Positions 44,760 through 56,822 are shown, counted from the stretch's first letter. The stretch: DNA of 64,000 nucleotides from Grimontia hollisae CIP 101886 (GCF_000176515.1 NZ_ADAQ01000008.1:186001-250000), one strand, 5' to 3'. Numbers and translations: made by a program. Notes: generated from the letters alone by a model not told the origin.

Positions 44760-46292
44760 TTGAATATCCAAAACCCCCCTTTTGCCCACACACTGGGATT
44801 ATTTTGTGCGACTGCCCTGCTGTCTGCCTGCAGCTTCACGCTTAAAGACCCTGTAGATCAGGGGAGCACCGACGACGTATCCCCGCAAGCAGAAACCAGT
44901 GCCACGCCTCAACGTTTTATGCTGCGTGGAGAAGTGACACTCGGCCATGAAGTTCGTGCTATTACCCCGTGCGGCAGCAATACTCAGTATTGGCTTGATC
45001 TTCCGGCTACCTTGGATCAAGGCGGGCAGGCACTGACCATGGGACCGTATCAGAATGTCTACGGCGAACTGATCGGTGAGTTTGTGCAGCCCGCCTATGA
45101 TGGCTTTGCCGCTGATTACCCGGCAACGTTCAAGGTGACACAATTGAACCTGATGTCCGTCGAAATCGACGGCTGCAACCAACCTCGAAACCGTACAGTG
45201 GCATCAGGCAATGAGCCCTTCTGGTCAGTGTCTATTGATGGTAATACACTTAAGTACCAACAGCCCGGTGTAGAAGCGGAGCAATTTACCTTGATCGGGC
45301 ACGACATCTCTTCCGCTGCCCGCGTTTACCGGGCAGATGGCGCGACACTTACCCTGCGCCCAGCGCTTTGCAATGACACCATGAGCGACAGCATTTACGG
45401 CTGGGCCTCGACCTTCACCAAAGGCAATCAAACCTTGAACGGCTGTGCGACGCTGGCCGCTGATGACCCAACGCAGCACTGGGTCGGCGAATATCAGGGC
45501 GTGACCAATATCGGCGGCAATTCACTGACCACCACCCTGACGCTCAACCCCGACCATACTGCCACCACCCGGTATACTCAGGCAGGGGAAGACACAGTGG
45601 AAGAAACCGGTATTTGGCAACAGGCCAGCCAAAACAAAGTACAGGTGATGATGACCCGGCACCAAGGGCAATACCTGGTCAGTGAGCGCCTGTTTACCCG
45701 CCAGGGGTTCACCCTGAATGCCGATAAGGAAACCATCAATAGCCAGGAGTACAGCCTTGGGCCAGAAGGGCTTACACTGTCGTTGATGGTCGGCAATCAC
45801 CAGCAGCCCAATGCCACCACTGGCGTGAAAGGCTCCGCAGCATTCAATGAAAAAGTCGATGCCGCATTCAAGGCCTACCTTGGTGAAGACGGCGTAAAAC
45901 AGGCTGAAGGTACCCGCTATCGCTGGCTGATGCAGGATCTGAACGGTGACCTTCAAGATGAGCTGATGATTTTTACTGACTGGTGCGGCAGTGGCGGCTG
46001 CACCCTGTTGGTGTTTGCCAACGACAACAATGAATGGCGTTTTAACAGCCACATCACCCTGGTGCACTTACCGTTTCAGATGAGTGCCGCCACCCGCCTC
46101 GGCTGGCACAATCTCATCATGCCAGTCGGGGGTGGCGGTGCAAAAGCGACCTCCCGCGTATTAATGTTTAACGGTACGCACTACCCGGGCAATCCATCGG
46201 TTGCACCGGAAGTGTTGTTGCCTGACAGCTCTGATCTATACCTGTTCGTTGATGGTATTTACCCGCAGCAAGAAGGCATTGAGCTGAAATAA
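44760..46292 (+). CDS. Multidomain outer-membrane-type lipoprotein (COG3650-like and NlpE-like parts)
   Basis: Predicted lipoprotein of 510 residues. A lipobox LLSAC ends the signal peptide at Cys22. At about residues 140-220 a COG3650-type domain is marked by ASGNEPFWSVSIDG. At about 240-340 comes a region resembling the NlpE N-terminal barrel (WVGEYQGVTNIGG, then TLTLNPDHT and ETGIWQ), but without the NlpE CxxC. The last 130 residues (LMQDLNGDLQDELMIF, DWCGSGGCTLLVF) I do not recognise. The start is TTG 44760 with AAGAGGA seven bases upstream; an ATG at 44753 is out of frame. Function unknown; a role in surface or copper sensing would be speculation. Confidence 0.75.
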   Translation: MNIQNPPFAHTLGLFCATALLSACSFTLKDPVDQGSTDDVSPQAETSATPQRFMLRGEVTLGHEVRAITPCGSNTQYWLDLPATLDQGGQALTMGPYQNVYGELIGEFVQPAYDGFAADYPATFKVTQLNLMSVEIDGCNQPRNRTVASGNEPFWSVSIDGNTLKYQQPGVEAEQFTLIGHDISSAARVYRADGATLTLRPALCNDTMSDSIYGWASTFTKGNQTLNGCATLAADDPTQHWVGEYQGVTNIGGNSLTTTLTLNPDHTATTRYTQAGEDTVEETGIWQQASQNKVQVMMTRHQGQYLVSERLFTRQGFTLNADKETINSQEYSLGPEGLTLSLMVGNHQQPNATTGVKGSAAFNEKVDAAFKAYLGEDGVKQAEGTRYRWLMQDLNGDLQDELMIFTDWCGSGGCTLLVFANDNNEWRFNSHITLVHLPFQMSAATRLGWHNLIMPVGGGGAKATSRVLMFNGTHYPGNPSVAPEVLLPDSSDLYLFVDGIYPQQEGIELK

Positions 46293-46925
46293 ATGGAAAA
46301 AGACTCCCGGATGCCAGAAAAAGCCGCCCCCTGCACAGGGTGCGGCTTTCACTACCACTGCTTTTGCGGTGAAGAGCCAACACTGAATAGCCAGGTGCGT
46401 ATTGAGCTCTTAATGCATGAAACAGAAACCGGACGCACCACCAACACAGGCCAACTGCTCGAAAAGGCACTGCCATATTGCAGACGCCATATCTGGCAGC
46501 GCAAAGCACCGCCAGCGGCGTTGCTCACTTTATTCGCAGACTCTGCCACACAGACATATCTGGTGTTTCCGGGAGACCATGCTATTGCGTTGGATAACGC
46601 ACTCGCGCAGCACACTTCTAAACCGGAAACCAATCCCATCCACTTCATCATTCTCGATGCCACCTGGCAGCAGGCAAGGAAAATGCTGCGCCAGAGCCCC
46701 TGGCTCCAGACTGCCCCTATGATAAAACTACCGGAGGGGCTTTCCACCCGCTACACCCTGCGTCGCAACCAACCAAACGGATCACTGTGCACCTGTGAAG
46801 TGGGTACCGTGTTGCTGACAGCGATGGGAGAAACAGACAATGCTGCCGCGGTAGATAAGTACTTTGAAAAATTTATACAGATATTTGAAGCAGATAGACA
46901 CCATCAGCCGTTACAAAAACGATAA
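46293..46925 (+). CDS. DTW-domain protein, probable tRNA-uridine aminocarboxypropyltransferase
   Basis: Protein of 210 residues. Near the N-terminus a cysteine cluster (CTGCGFHYHCFC) probably binds zinc. The DTW-type motif is LDATWQQARKML, followed by STRYTLRRNQPNGSLCTCE. E. coli TapT of this family adds the acp group to U47 of tRNA. The ATG directly follows the stop of the lipoprotein gene (TAAATG), so the two may be cotranscribed; a second ATG at 46311 is possible. Confidence 0.87.
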   Translation: MEKDSRMPEKAAPCTGCGFHYHCFCGEEPTLNSQVRIELLMHETETGRTTNTGQLLEKALPYCRRHIWQRKAPPAALLTLFADSATQTYLVFPGDHAIALDNALAQHTSKPETNPIHFIILDATWQQARKMLRQSPWLQTAPMIKLPEGLSTRYTLRRNQPNGSLCTCEVGTVLLTAMGETDNAAAVDKYFEKFIQIFEADRHHQPLQKR

Positions 46926-47162
46926 AGGTGAAACATGTACTAACACAGACCAAGGATCCAAGACCACCAAATGTAAGTCTTTAAAAATCAATCTATTATC
47001 AACATAAATTGGCCATTCATTTACTTTCCAGGCGACATATCACGCAATGTAATTTCGCGTAACAAAGCGTTTCACCGTGATCTTCGTTTCAAATCATTCC
47101 CATAACCCACTCTATGATTGCCGCCAATTTTTCTAGGCAAACCAAACCTCCTGGGATCATAG

Positions 47163-49736
<2,574 letters not shown>

Positions 49737-49749
49737 ACGCCAGAAACCC

Positions 49750-49776
49750 AAAAACGCGCCACCAGGGCGCGTTTTT
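49750..49776. terminator. Terminator between the GH63 gene and csp copy 1
   Basis: AAACGCGCC / GGCGCGTTT perfect 9-bp stem with a 5-base loop, A residues before and T residues after. It can serve both convergent genes. Confidence 0.85.
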
Positions 49777-49806
49777 CATATCAGGGAAATCCCGGATAAC
49801 TCGACA

Positions 49807-50019
49807 TTAAAGAGCAACGACGTTAGCCGCTTGCGGGCCTTTCTGGCCTTGTTCAACGTCGAAAGAAACTTTTTGGCCTTCAGCCAGGGTTTTGAAGCCG
49901 TCAGAAGCGATAGCACGGAAGTGAACAAATACGTCAGCACCACCGTTGTCTTGGGTAATAAAACCAAAACCTTTCTCTTCGTTAAACCATTTTACCAGAC
50001 CCGTTGTTTTATTAGACAT
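49807..50019 (-). CDS. CspA-family cold-shock protein, copy 1
   Basis: RNA chaperone of 70 residues with a single OB-fold cold-shock domain; RNP1 is KGFGFI and RNP2 is VFVHF. It melts RNA structure and helps translation or antitermination in the cold. The protein is identical to that of the copy at 50388-50600. The two genes differ at nine silent positions. AAGGG precedes the ATG. Confidence 0.95.
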   Translation of the reverse strand: MSNKTTGLVKWFNEEKGFGFITQDNGGADVFVHFRAIASDGFKTLAEGQKVSFDVEQGQKGPQAANVVAL

Positions 50020-50207
50020 AATGTGTCCCTTATATAAATTAAATTCTTTGATTTTTTCGCTGAATGCGATGCACTGAAAGCTTGAATTTGAATTATTGAA
50101 TGTTACGAAAATCTAAGGGAAACGCAGAGGGCACAACAAATGGAGGGCAAACTGAAGTTTTACTTTTACTTACGTGTTTCAAATAACCCTGTTCAACAGA
50201 GCAAGGA
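50020..50207 (-). promoter_or_regulatory. Long 5' leader of csp copy 1
   Basis: About 188 bases between the start codon and a TATAAT-like element (minus strand, near 50210-50216). They match the leader of copy 2 at all but two positions. Long, structured leaders control stability and translation of cspA-type messages in the cold. The -35 box is not clear. Confidence 0.65.
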
Positions 50208-50330
50208 CTATATTATAGTAAATTTACTTTTTGTAAAGTATTATTTTTTAATTTTCAAAAAATAAAATCTACCGAAATATTATCAAAAGTATTTAATGCT
50301 ACTTTTTATTTCAACTAAAAAACCAATTAA

Positions 50331-50356
50331 AAAACGCGCCTCAATGGGCGCGCTTT
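50331..50356 (-). terminator. Rho-independent terminator after csp copy 2
   Basis: On the minus strand a GCGCC / GGCGC-centred stem is followed by six T residues and AATT. It lies 30 bases after the stop of copy 2. Confidence 0.75.
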
Positions 50357-50387
50357 TTATATCCGGAAAATTCCAGACAATTCGACA

Positions 50388-50600
50388 TTAAAGTGCAACG
50401 ACATTCGCCGCTTGCGGACCTTTCTGGCCTTGTTCAACGTCGAAAGAAACTTTTTGGCCTTCAGCCAGGGTTTTGAAACCGTCAGAAGCGATAGCACGGA
50501 AGTGAACGAATACGTCTGCACCGCCGTTGTCTTGGGTAATAAAACCAAAACCTTTCTCTTCGTTAAACCATTTTACTAGACCCGTTGTTTTATTAGACAT
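50388..50600 (-). CDS. CspA-family cold-shock protein, copy 2
   Basis: Encodes the same 70-residue protein as copy 1, with RNP1 KGFGFI and RNP2 VFVHF. It lies 581 bases upstream of copy 1 in the same orientation, so the pair is a tandem duplication. It has its own leader, terminator and promoter region and is probably transcribed separately. Confidence 0.95.
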   Translation of the reverse strand: MSNKTTGLVKWFNEEKGFGFITQDNGGADVFVHFRAIASDGFKTLAEGQKVSFDVEQGQKGPQAANVVAL

Positions 50601-50788
50601 AATGTGTCCCTTATATAAATTAAATTCTTTGATTTTTTCGCTGAATGCGATGCACTGAAAGCTTGAATTTGAATTATTGAATGTTACGAAAATCTAAGGG
50701 AAACGCAGAGGGCACAACAAAAGGAGGGCAAACTGGAGTTTTACTTTTACTTACGTGTTTCAAATAACCCTGTTCAACAGAGCAAGGA
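50601..50788 (-). promoter_or_regulatory. Long 5' leader of csp copy 2
   Basis: 188 bases matching the copy 1 leader at all but two positions. Similarity drops sharply just beyond, where a TATAGT-like -10 element lies (minus strand, near 50791-50797). This suggests the conserved block is the transcribed leader. Confidence 0.65.
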
Positions 50789-50933
50789 CAATACTATAGT
50801 AAATCGTACCTTTGTAAAGCTTTATTATTCGAAATATCAAAATAAATCCTTATTCGCCTGGTTTTTAACCAAAAAAGCAGAAAACAGGGCGACCGACTAA
50901 CTATAGATAGCCCCAGATTTCACCTACACAATG

Positions 50934-52118
50934 CTATACGTGCTGCCCTGCCACCCAGCCTGAGCTCCAGGCCCACTGGAAATTGTAACCACCGAGCCAA
51001 CCGGAGACATCCATCACTTCGCCAACAAAATAGAGCCCTGGCACTTTCTTCGCTTCCATGGTTTTCGATGACAACTCATCGGTGTCCACACCGCCCAGTG
51101 TCACCTCTGCGGTGCGGTACCCTTCCGTCCCATTCGGTGCAATATGCCAGTTGTGAAGGTATTCTGCCAGTGCATTGATGTCTTTCGGGTTAAGCTGCCT
51201 GAGCGGTTTGTCCTGAATATCACCACGGGCAATTAAGGCTTCAACAAGTCGTTTTGGCAGCAGGCGGGCCAGGCTGTTTTTCAGGCTCTGCGCCGGGTGT
51301 TTGTCACGCATGGCACTGAGGGTGTCTGCCACGTCCAGATCGGGCAAAAGATCGATCGTGACCTTCTCGCCCGGTTTCCAGTAGGAGCTCACCTGTAACA
51401 CCACGGGGCCTGACAAGCCCCGGTGGGTGAACAGCAGGTTTTCTTTAAACAGCACCCCACTCTCGGTGGTGATGGTCACCGGAACTGCGATACCGGACAG
51501 ATCCGCAAAAGCCGCCTTGTCTTTATCGTGCAGGGTAAAAGGCACCAGTCCTGCCGTGGTCGGCACGCGGGCAAGGCCAAACTGTTCGGCAATCTGGTAA
51601 CCAAACGGTGTCGCACCGAGTTTTGGCATCGAAAGGCCGCCAGTTGCCACAACCAGCGACTGGCAGCTCACCGTATCTGTATCCAGCTTTAAGGTGAAAC
51701 CATCGTCGGTCTTTTCGATATCATGCACATCGCAGCGGTAGCGTTGCTCCACGGTTGGCTGGTCGCACTCTTTGAGCAACATATCCACAATGTCTTTAGC
51801 CGAATCGATGCAAAACAGCTGGCCGTGCTCACGTTCTTCCCATGCGATACCATATTCGTTGACCATGGAAAAGAAATCCCACTGGCTGTACTGTGCCAGC
51901 GCCGATTTTGGGAAGTGTGGGTTGCGGCAGACGTAGTTGGCGGCAGTCACATCATAATTGGTGAAATTACAACGCCCGCCCCCGGAGATCAGAATTTTCC
52001 GGCCCGGTTTCTTGCCGTTATCGACTACCAGCACACGGCGGCCACGCTTACCTGCCTGCGCGGCACACATCAGGCCTGCGGCACCTGCGCCAATGATCAC
52101 CACATCTACTTGTTTCAT
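50934..52118 (-). CDS. yhiN: FAD-dependent oxidoreductase, HI0933/YhiN family
   Basis: Flavoprotein of 394 residues. The FAD-binding motif VVIIGAGAAGLMCAAQAGKRG is at the N-terminus, with GRKILISGGGRCNFTN after it and a C-terminal GLYFVGEVMDVSGWLGGYNFQWAWSSG, all typical of this family. Its substrate is unknown. In E. coli yhiN lies near uspB-uspA; here the same neighbourhood holds, with a mechanosensitive channel gene between them. Confidence 0.92.
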   Translation of the reverse strand: MKQVDVVIIGAGAAGLMCAAQAGKRGRRVLVVDNGKKPGRKILISGGGRCNFTNYDVTAANYVCRNPHFPKSALAQYSQWDFFSMVNEYGIAWEEREHGQLFCIDSAKDIVDMLLKECDQPTVEQRYRCDVHDIEKTDDGFTLKLDTDTVSCQSLVVATGGLSMPKLGATPFGYQIAEQFGLARVPTTAGLVPFTLHDKDKAAFADLSGIAVPVTITTESGVLFKENLLFTHRGLSGPVVLQVSSYWKPGEKVTIDLLPDLDVADTLSAMRDKHPAQSLKNSLARLLPKRLVEALIARGDIQDKPLRQLNPKDINALAEYLHNWHIAPNGTEGYRTAEVTLGGVDTDELSSKTMEAKKVPGLYFVGEVMDVSGWLGGYNFQWAWSSGWVAGQHV

Positions 52119-52180
52119 CTTTACAACCCATTACACGAAATCGGGCGGCATTGTAGCCGCCCGTACACCTTGGAGCCAGT

Positions 52181-53308
52181 CTAGTTTTTATCCGGCGGGA
52201 GCGCCAATTCTGGGCTGGGTGAGATCTGCGCGTTTATCACATCATCGCGGTCAAACGCGACAGTACGGGTCGGGAAGGCAAAATCAGCACCGTGCGCGTG
52301 GACGATGTCGACAATTTTCAGCATCACGTCCTGTTTTACTTCGTGGTATCGTGCCCAGTTGACGGTTTTAGTGAAGGTGTAGATAAAGAAATTGAGCGAG
52401 GAGTCAGCAAAAGCATCGAAATTCACCATCAGGGTCGCACGCTGTTCAATGTCTGGATGGGTTTTCAGCATGTTTTTCACATCATCGACAATGGCTTCCA
52501 TCTTGTCCGCGTCTTTGTAACGGATGCCGATGGTTTCGTTGATGCGGCGGTTTCGCATCCGCGACGGGTTTTGTACCACGATATTACTGAACACAGAATT
52601 GGGGACGTAGAGCGGGCGGCTTTCAAAGGTGCGGATCACTGTCATCCGCATACCTATGCGTTCCACGGTACCTTCGATATTCCTGTCTGGTGAGCTTATC
52701 CAGTCCCCGACACTGAAAGGGCGGTCGAAATAAATCATCAGGCCACCGAAAAAGTTCGACAACAAATCCTTGGCCGCAAGACCGACAATCAGGCCACCGA
52801 CGCCACCAAAGGTGAGAAGCCCTGTCAGGCTGATACCAAACTCCTGCAGCAACGTCAGGACACCAATAAAGGCCAGCAGCAGACGCAAGACATGCCCTAT
52901 GGCAGAAACTGTAGTCTGGTCACGCTTATTGGATTGGGAAAGGTAGGCTTCAATGGCGTTCACCAGGCGCAGCATTACCCACAGCATGAGAATGATCAGC
53001 AATGCTCGGCGTGATACAACAAGCCAGTCAGTGCCTACTTTAACTACGCTGGCATCCAGCAAGCTGCCTATCGCAAAGGTGGTTGGCCACAACCAGATAA
53101 ACACACTGACTGGTGTACTGACAGCCTGAAGCACAATCGTATCCCACTGGGTCCGCGTCTTTTTCGACACCTCCACCAGTTTGCTGAACACAAACCGCCA
53201 AACCAGCCAGGCAATCGCTGCGGCACCCAGCATCAGACCAACATGTTCGAGCCAGTCTAGATTCAACCCTTCAGTGCTTTGTTGCCACCATGCAAGAAAT
53301 CTGTCCAA
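52181..53308 (-). CDS. ynaI: MscS-family mechanosensitive channel, YnaI-like
   Basis: Predicted 375-residue membrane protein with five helices. The pore and beta-domain sequence is close to E. coli Yna[55 protein letters not shown] and [14 protein letters not shown]. Such channels release solutes on hypo-osmotic shock. The start is TTG 53308 with GGAGTGGGG upstream; no ATG lies before the first helix except at residue 26. Confidence 0.9.
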   Translation of the reverse strand: MDRFLAWWQQSTEGLNLDWLEHVGLMLGAAAIAWLVWRFVFSKLVEVSKKTRTQWDTIVLQAVSTPVSVFIWLWPTTFAIGSLLDASVVKVGTDWLVVSRRALLIILMLWVMLRLVNAIEAYLSQSNKRDQTTVSAIGHVLRLLLAFIGVLTLLQEFGISLTGLLTFGGVGGLIVGLAAKDLLSNFFGGLMIYFDRPFSVGDWISSPDRNIEGTVERIGMRMTVIRTFESRPLYVPNSVFSNIVVQNPSRMRNRRINETIGIRYKDADKMEAIVDDVKNMLKTHPDIEQRATLMVNFDAFADSSLNFFIYTFTKTVNWARYHEVKQDVMLKIVDIVHAHGADFAFPTRTVAFDRDDVINAQISPSPELALPPDKN

Positions 53309-53413
53309 ACCCCACTCCGACGTTTTTGTTCGCTATCCGGGAAGGGTAACAAAAAAAACGCGGGCATCTGCCAGCGTTTTCTGAGAATTGAGTGAACGTT
53401 TGTTTTTTGCTCG

Positions 53414-53752
53414 TCAAAGCCCTGCAAACGCCACAAAAAAGAGCGACAAAACCAGTGTCAGCACCAGTGCAGTCGAAAGAATGAAGAGGTGGCGAACCTT
53501 ATTGCATTTGGCAATAAAGACGTTGTCATGATGATGGAGGTATTCCTGACTGCGGATATAATGGAACAACCTTTTCTGACGACTGATATCACTCTGAGAC
53601 GCAAAGAAATTATTTCCACGGGCCACTTGTTGGTAAAGCAACGGGTTAGCTTCACGCATCATGACCAATAACGTACGCAGCGAACTCAGGTAGCGCAGGA
53701 TGTTGACCAGTGCGACAAAAAAAATCGCAATAATTAAGCCGTCTCCGCTCAT
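53414..53752 (-). CDS. uspB: Universal stress protein B UspB
   Basis: Small inner-membrane protein of 112 residues with a helix near each end (GLIIAIFFVALVNILRYL and LFILSTALVLTLVLSLFFV). It shares SSLRTLLVMMREANPLLYQ and the HHD region with E. coli UspB, a sigma-S-dependent protein linked to ethanol resistance. GGGAGA precedes the ATG. It is divergent from uspA, as in E. coli. Confidence 0.92.
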   Translation of the reverse strand: MSGDGLIIAIFFVALVNILRYLSSLRTLLVMMREANPLLYQQVARGNNFFASQSDISRQKRLFHYIRSQEYLHHHDNVFIAKCNKVRHLFILSTALVLTLVLSLFFVAFAGL

Positions 53753-54370
53753 GGTTTATCTCCCAGTGTTGCTGGTGGCCACTTCCACAATTTGGATGTC
53801 CACCACAAAGGCCGTCTGTAAAGGTGACCTCTGTCAGGTAAAACTCAATGAAGAACAGGGTCTTTCCGTCTTCCCCTAATCAGTATTTCTTCCGGTTTGC
53901 ACGAACATACGCTTGTGGTATGGGCGGGATTGCATGCCCCCACACAAAACAGTAAACCAGGCAATCTTCGTGTGATACGGCGACAAAACACCTGATGGCT
54001 TAGAATCTCAATATCGAGGAGATTATGGCCCGCCGCCAGTCTGTTCATTCTGACAAGCTGTTACCTATCACCCCGCCAGTCTGGTTTTTTGATGACATGC
54101 TTATATATCAGTATAGATTTGATGCCGAAAACGCCAACTACAATTCTCGATGACATGCACAGTACCGACGTTTTACGCACTGCAATTATTTCCCTTTTTA
54201 TCAAATTGATAGCTAATCTGACTATGAGATATTTTTTTTTATTGCGGTGCTATTCACACTGGCAGTAACGTCACTGGACATGCGCTGGCATTGCGATCCA
54301 TGCAACAGTCTTCACACGGCGACAGTGGTAATTTTCAGCGGTAATCATTGGCTTTATAGGGAGTCAGGCT
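53753..54370. other. 618-base uspB/uspA intergenic region
   Basis: Unusually long spacer for this gene-dense window. It must contain the divergent promoters of uspB and uspA. Apart from one possible 42-codon gene at 54025-54153, I see no supported coding sequence. The section after 54170 is AT-rich and is the likely uspA promoter region; no operator could be assigned. Confidence 0.5.
54025..54153 (+). CDS. Possible small protein of 42 residues, unrecognised
   Basis: ATG 54025 has the strong Shine-Dalgarno CGAGGAGA five bases upstream, and the frame is open for 42 codons to a TGA. The product starts MARRQSVHSDKLLPITPPVW and is polar with an aromatic centre (WFFDDMLIYQYRF); it has no signal peptide or obvious membrane helix. 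I know no homolog. It lies in the spacer between uspB and uspA. Chance occurrence cannot be excluded. Confidence 0.4.
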   Translation: MARRQSVHSDKLLPITPPVWFFDDMLIYQYRFDAENANYNSR

Positions 54371-54796
54371 ATGGGCTATAAACACATTTTGGTAGCAGTG
54401 GATCTGTCATCTGACAGCGACGTGTTGGTCAAAAAAGGGGCGGCGCTGGCGGCGCCCTTAGGTGCCAAACTGTCACTCATTCACATTGATGTGAATTACG
54501 CACAGCTGTATACCGGCCTTATCGATGTCAATCTGGTGGAAACCCGCAACCGCCTCATCGATGAAGCGCAGGCCCAGTTGAATGCACTTGCACGCCATGC
54601 GGAGTATCCGGTGGCCCACACTCTGGTGGCCAGCGGAGATCTGGCTGATGAGATCACTGAATCCATCAGTCACTATGGGATTGATTTGGTACTTTGCGGT
54701 CACCACCAGGATTTCTGGAGCACATTGATCTCGTCAGCCAAGCAACTGATCAACAAAACCCCGGTCGACATGCTGATGGTGCCACTGCCAAGTTGA
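54371..54796 (+). CDS. uspA: Universal stress protein A UspA
   Basis: Cytoplasmic stress protein of 141 residues. The Usp fold is marked by HILVAVDLSSDSDVLVKKGAALA at the N-terminus, the DLVLCGHHQDFWS region and SAKQLINKTPVDMLMVPL at the end. As in E. coli UspA, the glycine-rich ATP-binding loop of the MJ0577 type is not evident. It is probably induced by growth arrest. A hairpin terminator follows. Confidence 0.94.
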   Translation: MGYKHILVAVDLSSDSDVLVKKGAALAAPLGAKLSLIHIDVNYAQLYTGLIDVNLVETRNRLIDEAQAQLNALARHAEYPVAHTLVASGDLADEITESISHYGIDLVLCGHHQDFWSTLISSAKQLINKTPVDMLMVPLPS

Positions 54797-54833
54797 TCGC
54801 GGCGCTCATCCGTCCAGACGAAGATCGCTACAC

Positions 54834-54871
54834 ATTGCCGCCAGGTTCTTTAGAATTGGCGGCAATTTTTA
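54834..54871 (+). terminator. Rho-independent terminator after uspA
   Basis: ATTGCCGCCA / TGGCGGCAAT perfect 10-bp stem with a 13-base loop, followed by TTTTT. Confidence 0.88.
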
Positions 54872-54889
54872 TCATGTTAGGGAAAGAAA

Positions 54890-55759
54890 ATGGGGTATCT
54901 ATCGTTTGTCACCCTGCTGTGGGCGTTTTCATTCAGTTTGATTGGCGTGTATCTGGCTGGACAGGTCGATGCCTGGTTTTCGGTAGTTACCCGTGTGGCA
55001 TTAGCAGCCTTGGTATTCCTGCCCTTCCTGCGCCTGAAAGGCGTGCCTAAGCCCCTGATGCTGAAACTGATGGCAATCGGCGGCATCCAGCTTGGCCTGA
55101 TGTACTGCTTCTACTACCAGTCTTTCCTTTACCTGTCTGTGCCGGAAGTACTGTTGTTCACCGTTTTCACCCCGGTGTATGTCACCCTTACCTATGACTT
55201 GCTGAACCGCCGTTTCTCCCCCTGGTACCTGATGACAGCCGCGCTTGCTGTTCTCGGTGCAGTAGTGATCAAGTTTGCCTCGGTTAACCCGGACTTTATG
55301 CTGGGCTTTCTGGTTGTTCAGGGAGCAAACCTCTGTTTTGCTATCGGTCAGGTAGGTTACAAGGTGGTGATGGAACGCGCCGGGATCGATGTGCCGCAAC
55401 GCACGGTGTTTGGCCTGTTCTATCTGGGCGCTCTCTGTGTGGCCCTGCCGGCCTTCCTGCTGCTCGGCAATACAGAAAAACTGCCAACCACCCATATTCA
55501 GTGGGGCATTCTGGTTTACCTCGGCACCGTGGCATCCGGCTTGGGCTATTTCCTCTGGAACAAAGGGGCAACTCTGGTGAATGCCGGCGCACTGGCGGTG
55601 ATGAACAATGCGCTGGTGCCTGCGGGTATTCTGGTGAATGTACTGATCTGGAACCGCGATGCTGATCTAGTCACGCTGGCGTTGGGCGGTGCGGTGATCC
55701 TCGTATCGCTGTGGCTCAATGAAACCTGGGTGAAAAAGAAAATCGACGCGACCGCTTAG
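54890..55759 (+). CDS. EamA-family (DMT) transporter
   Basis: Inner-membrane protein of 289 residues with ten predicted helices in two EamA repeats (GYLSFVTLLWAFSFSLIG at the start of the first, FMLGFLVVQGANLCFAIGQV at the start of the second). Members export amino acids, amines or other metabolites; the substrate here cannot be told. AGGGAAAG precedes the ATG. It is convergent with fre. Confidence 0.88.
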   Translation: MGYLSFVTLLWAFSFSLIGVYLAGQVDAWFSVVTRVALAALVFLPFLRLKGVPKPLMLKLMAIGGIQLGLMYCFYYQSFLYLSVPEVLLFTVFTPVYVTLTYDLLNRRFSPWYLMTAALAVLGAVVIKFASVNPDFMLGFLVVQGANLCFAIGQVGYKVVMERAGIDVPQRTVFGLFYLGALCVALPAFLLLGNTEKLPTTHIQWGILVYLGTVASGLGYFLWNKGATLVNAGALAVMNNALVPAGILVNVLIWNRDADLVTLALGGAVILVSLWLNETWVKKKIDATA

Positions 55760-55775
55760 CACGCCGGGTACACAG

Positions 55776-55807
55776 ACAAAAACACCGCCAGCGTGGCGGT
55801 GTTTTTC
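55776..55807. terminator. Bidirectional terminator between the EamA gene and fre
   Basis: AACACCGCC / GGCGGTGTT perfect 9-bp stem with a 5-base loop, A residues on the left and T residues on the right. Confidence 0.9.
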
Positions 55808-55831
55808 TGTCTGGTGTTTCTGGCCTGTGGC

Positions 55832-56551
55832 TTACAGAAACGCGTAAGCATCCGCAAACAGGTGATCGCGCTCGGCGCCACGCTCATTACAGAACATCTC
55901 ACGTGCTGCTCCCGCCATTTCAAACCGGCCGGCAATATAAATGTCGTAGGCAGACAGGGAGACGAAATCTTCCATCACTGCCTCCAGCACATTGCCGGTC
56001 TTGCCATTCCAGCCTTCCGGGGCAGTTTCCACCACAGGAATATAGGTCAGGTTGCTGTGTTTCAACGCCAGCGCTTCCATTTCGTCGTTTGCATAAAGCT
56101 GGCTGATATCGCGGCCGCCCCAGTAAAGGAAAATCGGCTGTTCAAACCCCTGACCCAGGCAATGGTCAACCATGCTTCGCACATAAGAAAAGCCGGTTCC
56201 GCCGGCAATCAATACTAACGGACGCTGGCGCTCTTCACGCAGCCAGGCATCACCGTGTGGCGCATCAATCACAAAAGAATTGTCGCCTTTCTCCAGTGTC
56301 GCCTGCGCCGCTTTTACCACGTCCATGGCATAGGCGTTTTCTTCTGCAGCACCAATATGCAGTTCCAGCTCGCGGCCACCCTGGCGGCATGGGCTGCTGG
56401 CAATGGAGAACGGGCGCTTGTCTTTCTCACCCATCACCGCCAGAAGATACTGGCCCGCTTTGTAGCTGACCGGTCTCTCGGGCTTCAGCAAAATTCGATA
56501 GGTGTTATTAGTCAGCGGTGACACTGACGTTACTTCACATTTAATAGTCAT
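55832..56551 (-). CDS. fre: NAD(P)H-flavin reductase Fre
   Basis: Ferredoxin-reductase-fold enzyme of 239 residues that reduces free FMN, FAD or riboflavin with NAD(P)H. The flavin motif is [10 protein letters not shown] near residue 50, and the nucleotide-binding motif [17 protein letters not shown] near residue 110. ATG 56551 overlaps the end of the ferredoxin gene by 11 bases. It completes the ubiD-ferredoxin-fre operon; in E. coli fre follows ubiD directly. Reduced FMN is needed to make the prenyl-FMN cofactor of UbiD, which may explain the linkage (inference). Confidence 0.93.
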   Translation of the reverse strand: MTIKCEVTSVSPLTNNTYRILLKPERPVSYKAGQYLLAVMGEKDKRPFSIASSPCRQGGRELELHIGAAEENAYAMDVVKAAQATLEKGDNSFVIDAPHGDAWLREERQRPLVLIAGGTGFSYVRSMVDHCLGQGFEQPIFLYWGGRDISQLYANDEMEALALKHSNLTYIPVVETAPEGWNGKTGNVLEAVMEDFVSLSAYDIYIAGRFEMAGAAREMFCNERGAERDHLFADAYAFL

Positions 56552-56819
56552 TGCTTTCCTCAAAACTAACCACCAGATCACTGCACGGTATGGCCTGACA
56601 GGCAAATATCCAGCCTTGTTGTTTTTCCTGTTCAGTCAGCATCGGTTCAAGGTGATAACGCACCTCGCCTTCCACCAGCCGACACAGGCAGCTTGCACAA
56701 GCCCCAATCTGGCAACGGTTAGGAAAAGGCACCCCTGCATCAAGCGCGCCCTGTAATAGGGTCTGGTGCCTGAAAACGGTAAACTGCGTTCCCGCAGGCA
56801 TCAGGTGTACCGTATACAT
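56541..56819 (-). CDS. Plant-type 2Fe-2S ferredoxin
   Basis: Small electron carrier of 92 residues. The cluster ligands are C-x4-C-x2-C in [15 protein letters not shown] plus a later Cys in FACQAIP, the plant-type pattern. The ATG lies three bases after the ubiD stop, and the end overlaps fre by 11 bases, so the three are coupled in translation. Together with Fre it resembles a split ferredoxin-plus-reductase unit such as those of oxygenase reductases. The electron acceptor is unknown. Confidence 0.9.
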   Translation of the reverse strand: MYTVHLMPAGTQFTVFRHQTLLQGALDAGVPFPNRCQIGACASCLCRLVEGEVRYHLEPMLTEQEKQQGWIFACQAIPCSDLVVSFEESNDY

Positions 56820-56822
56820 CGT

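Noticed and set aside
53845-54048. 67-codon minus-strand frame in the uspB-uspA spacer
   Set aside because: No ribosome site and Arg/Cys-rich composition; the plus-strand 42-codon frame is better supported.
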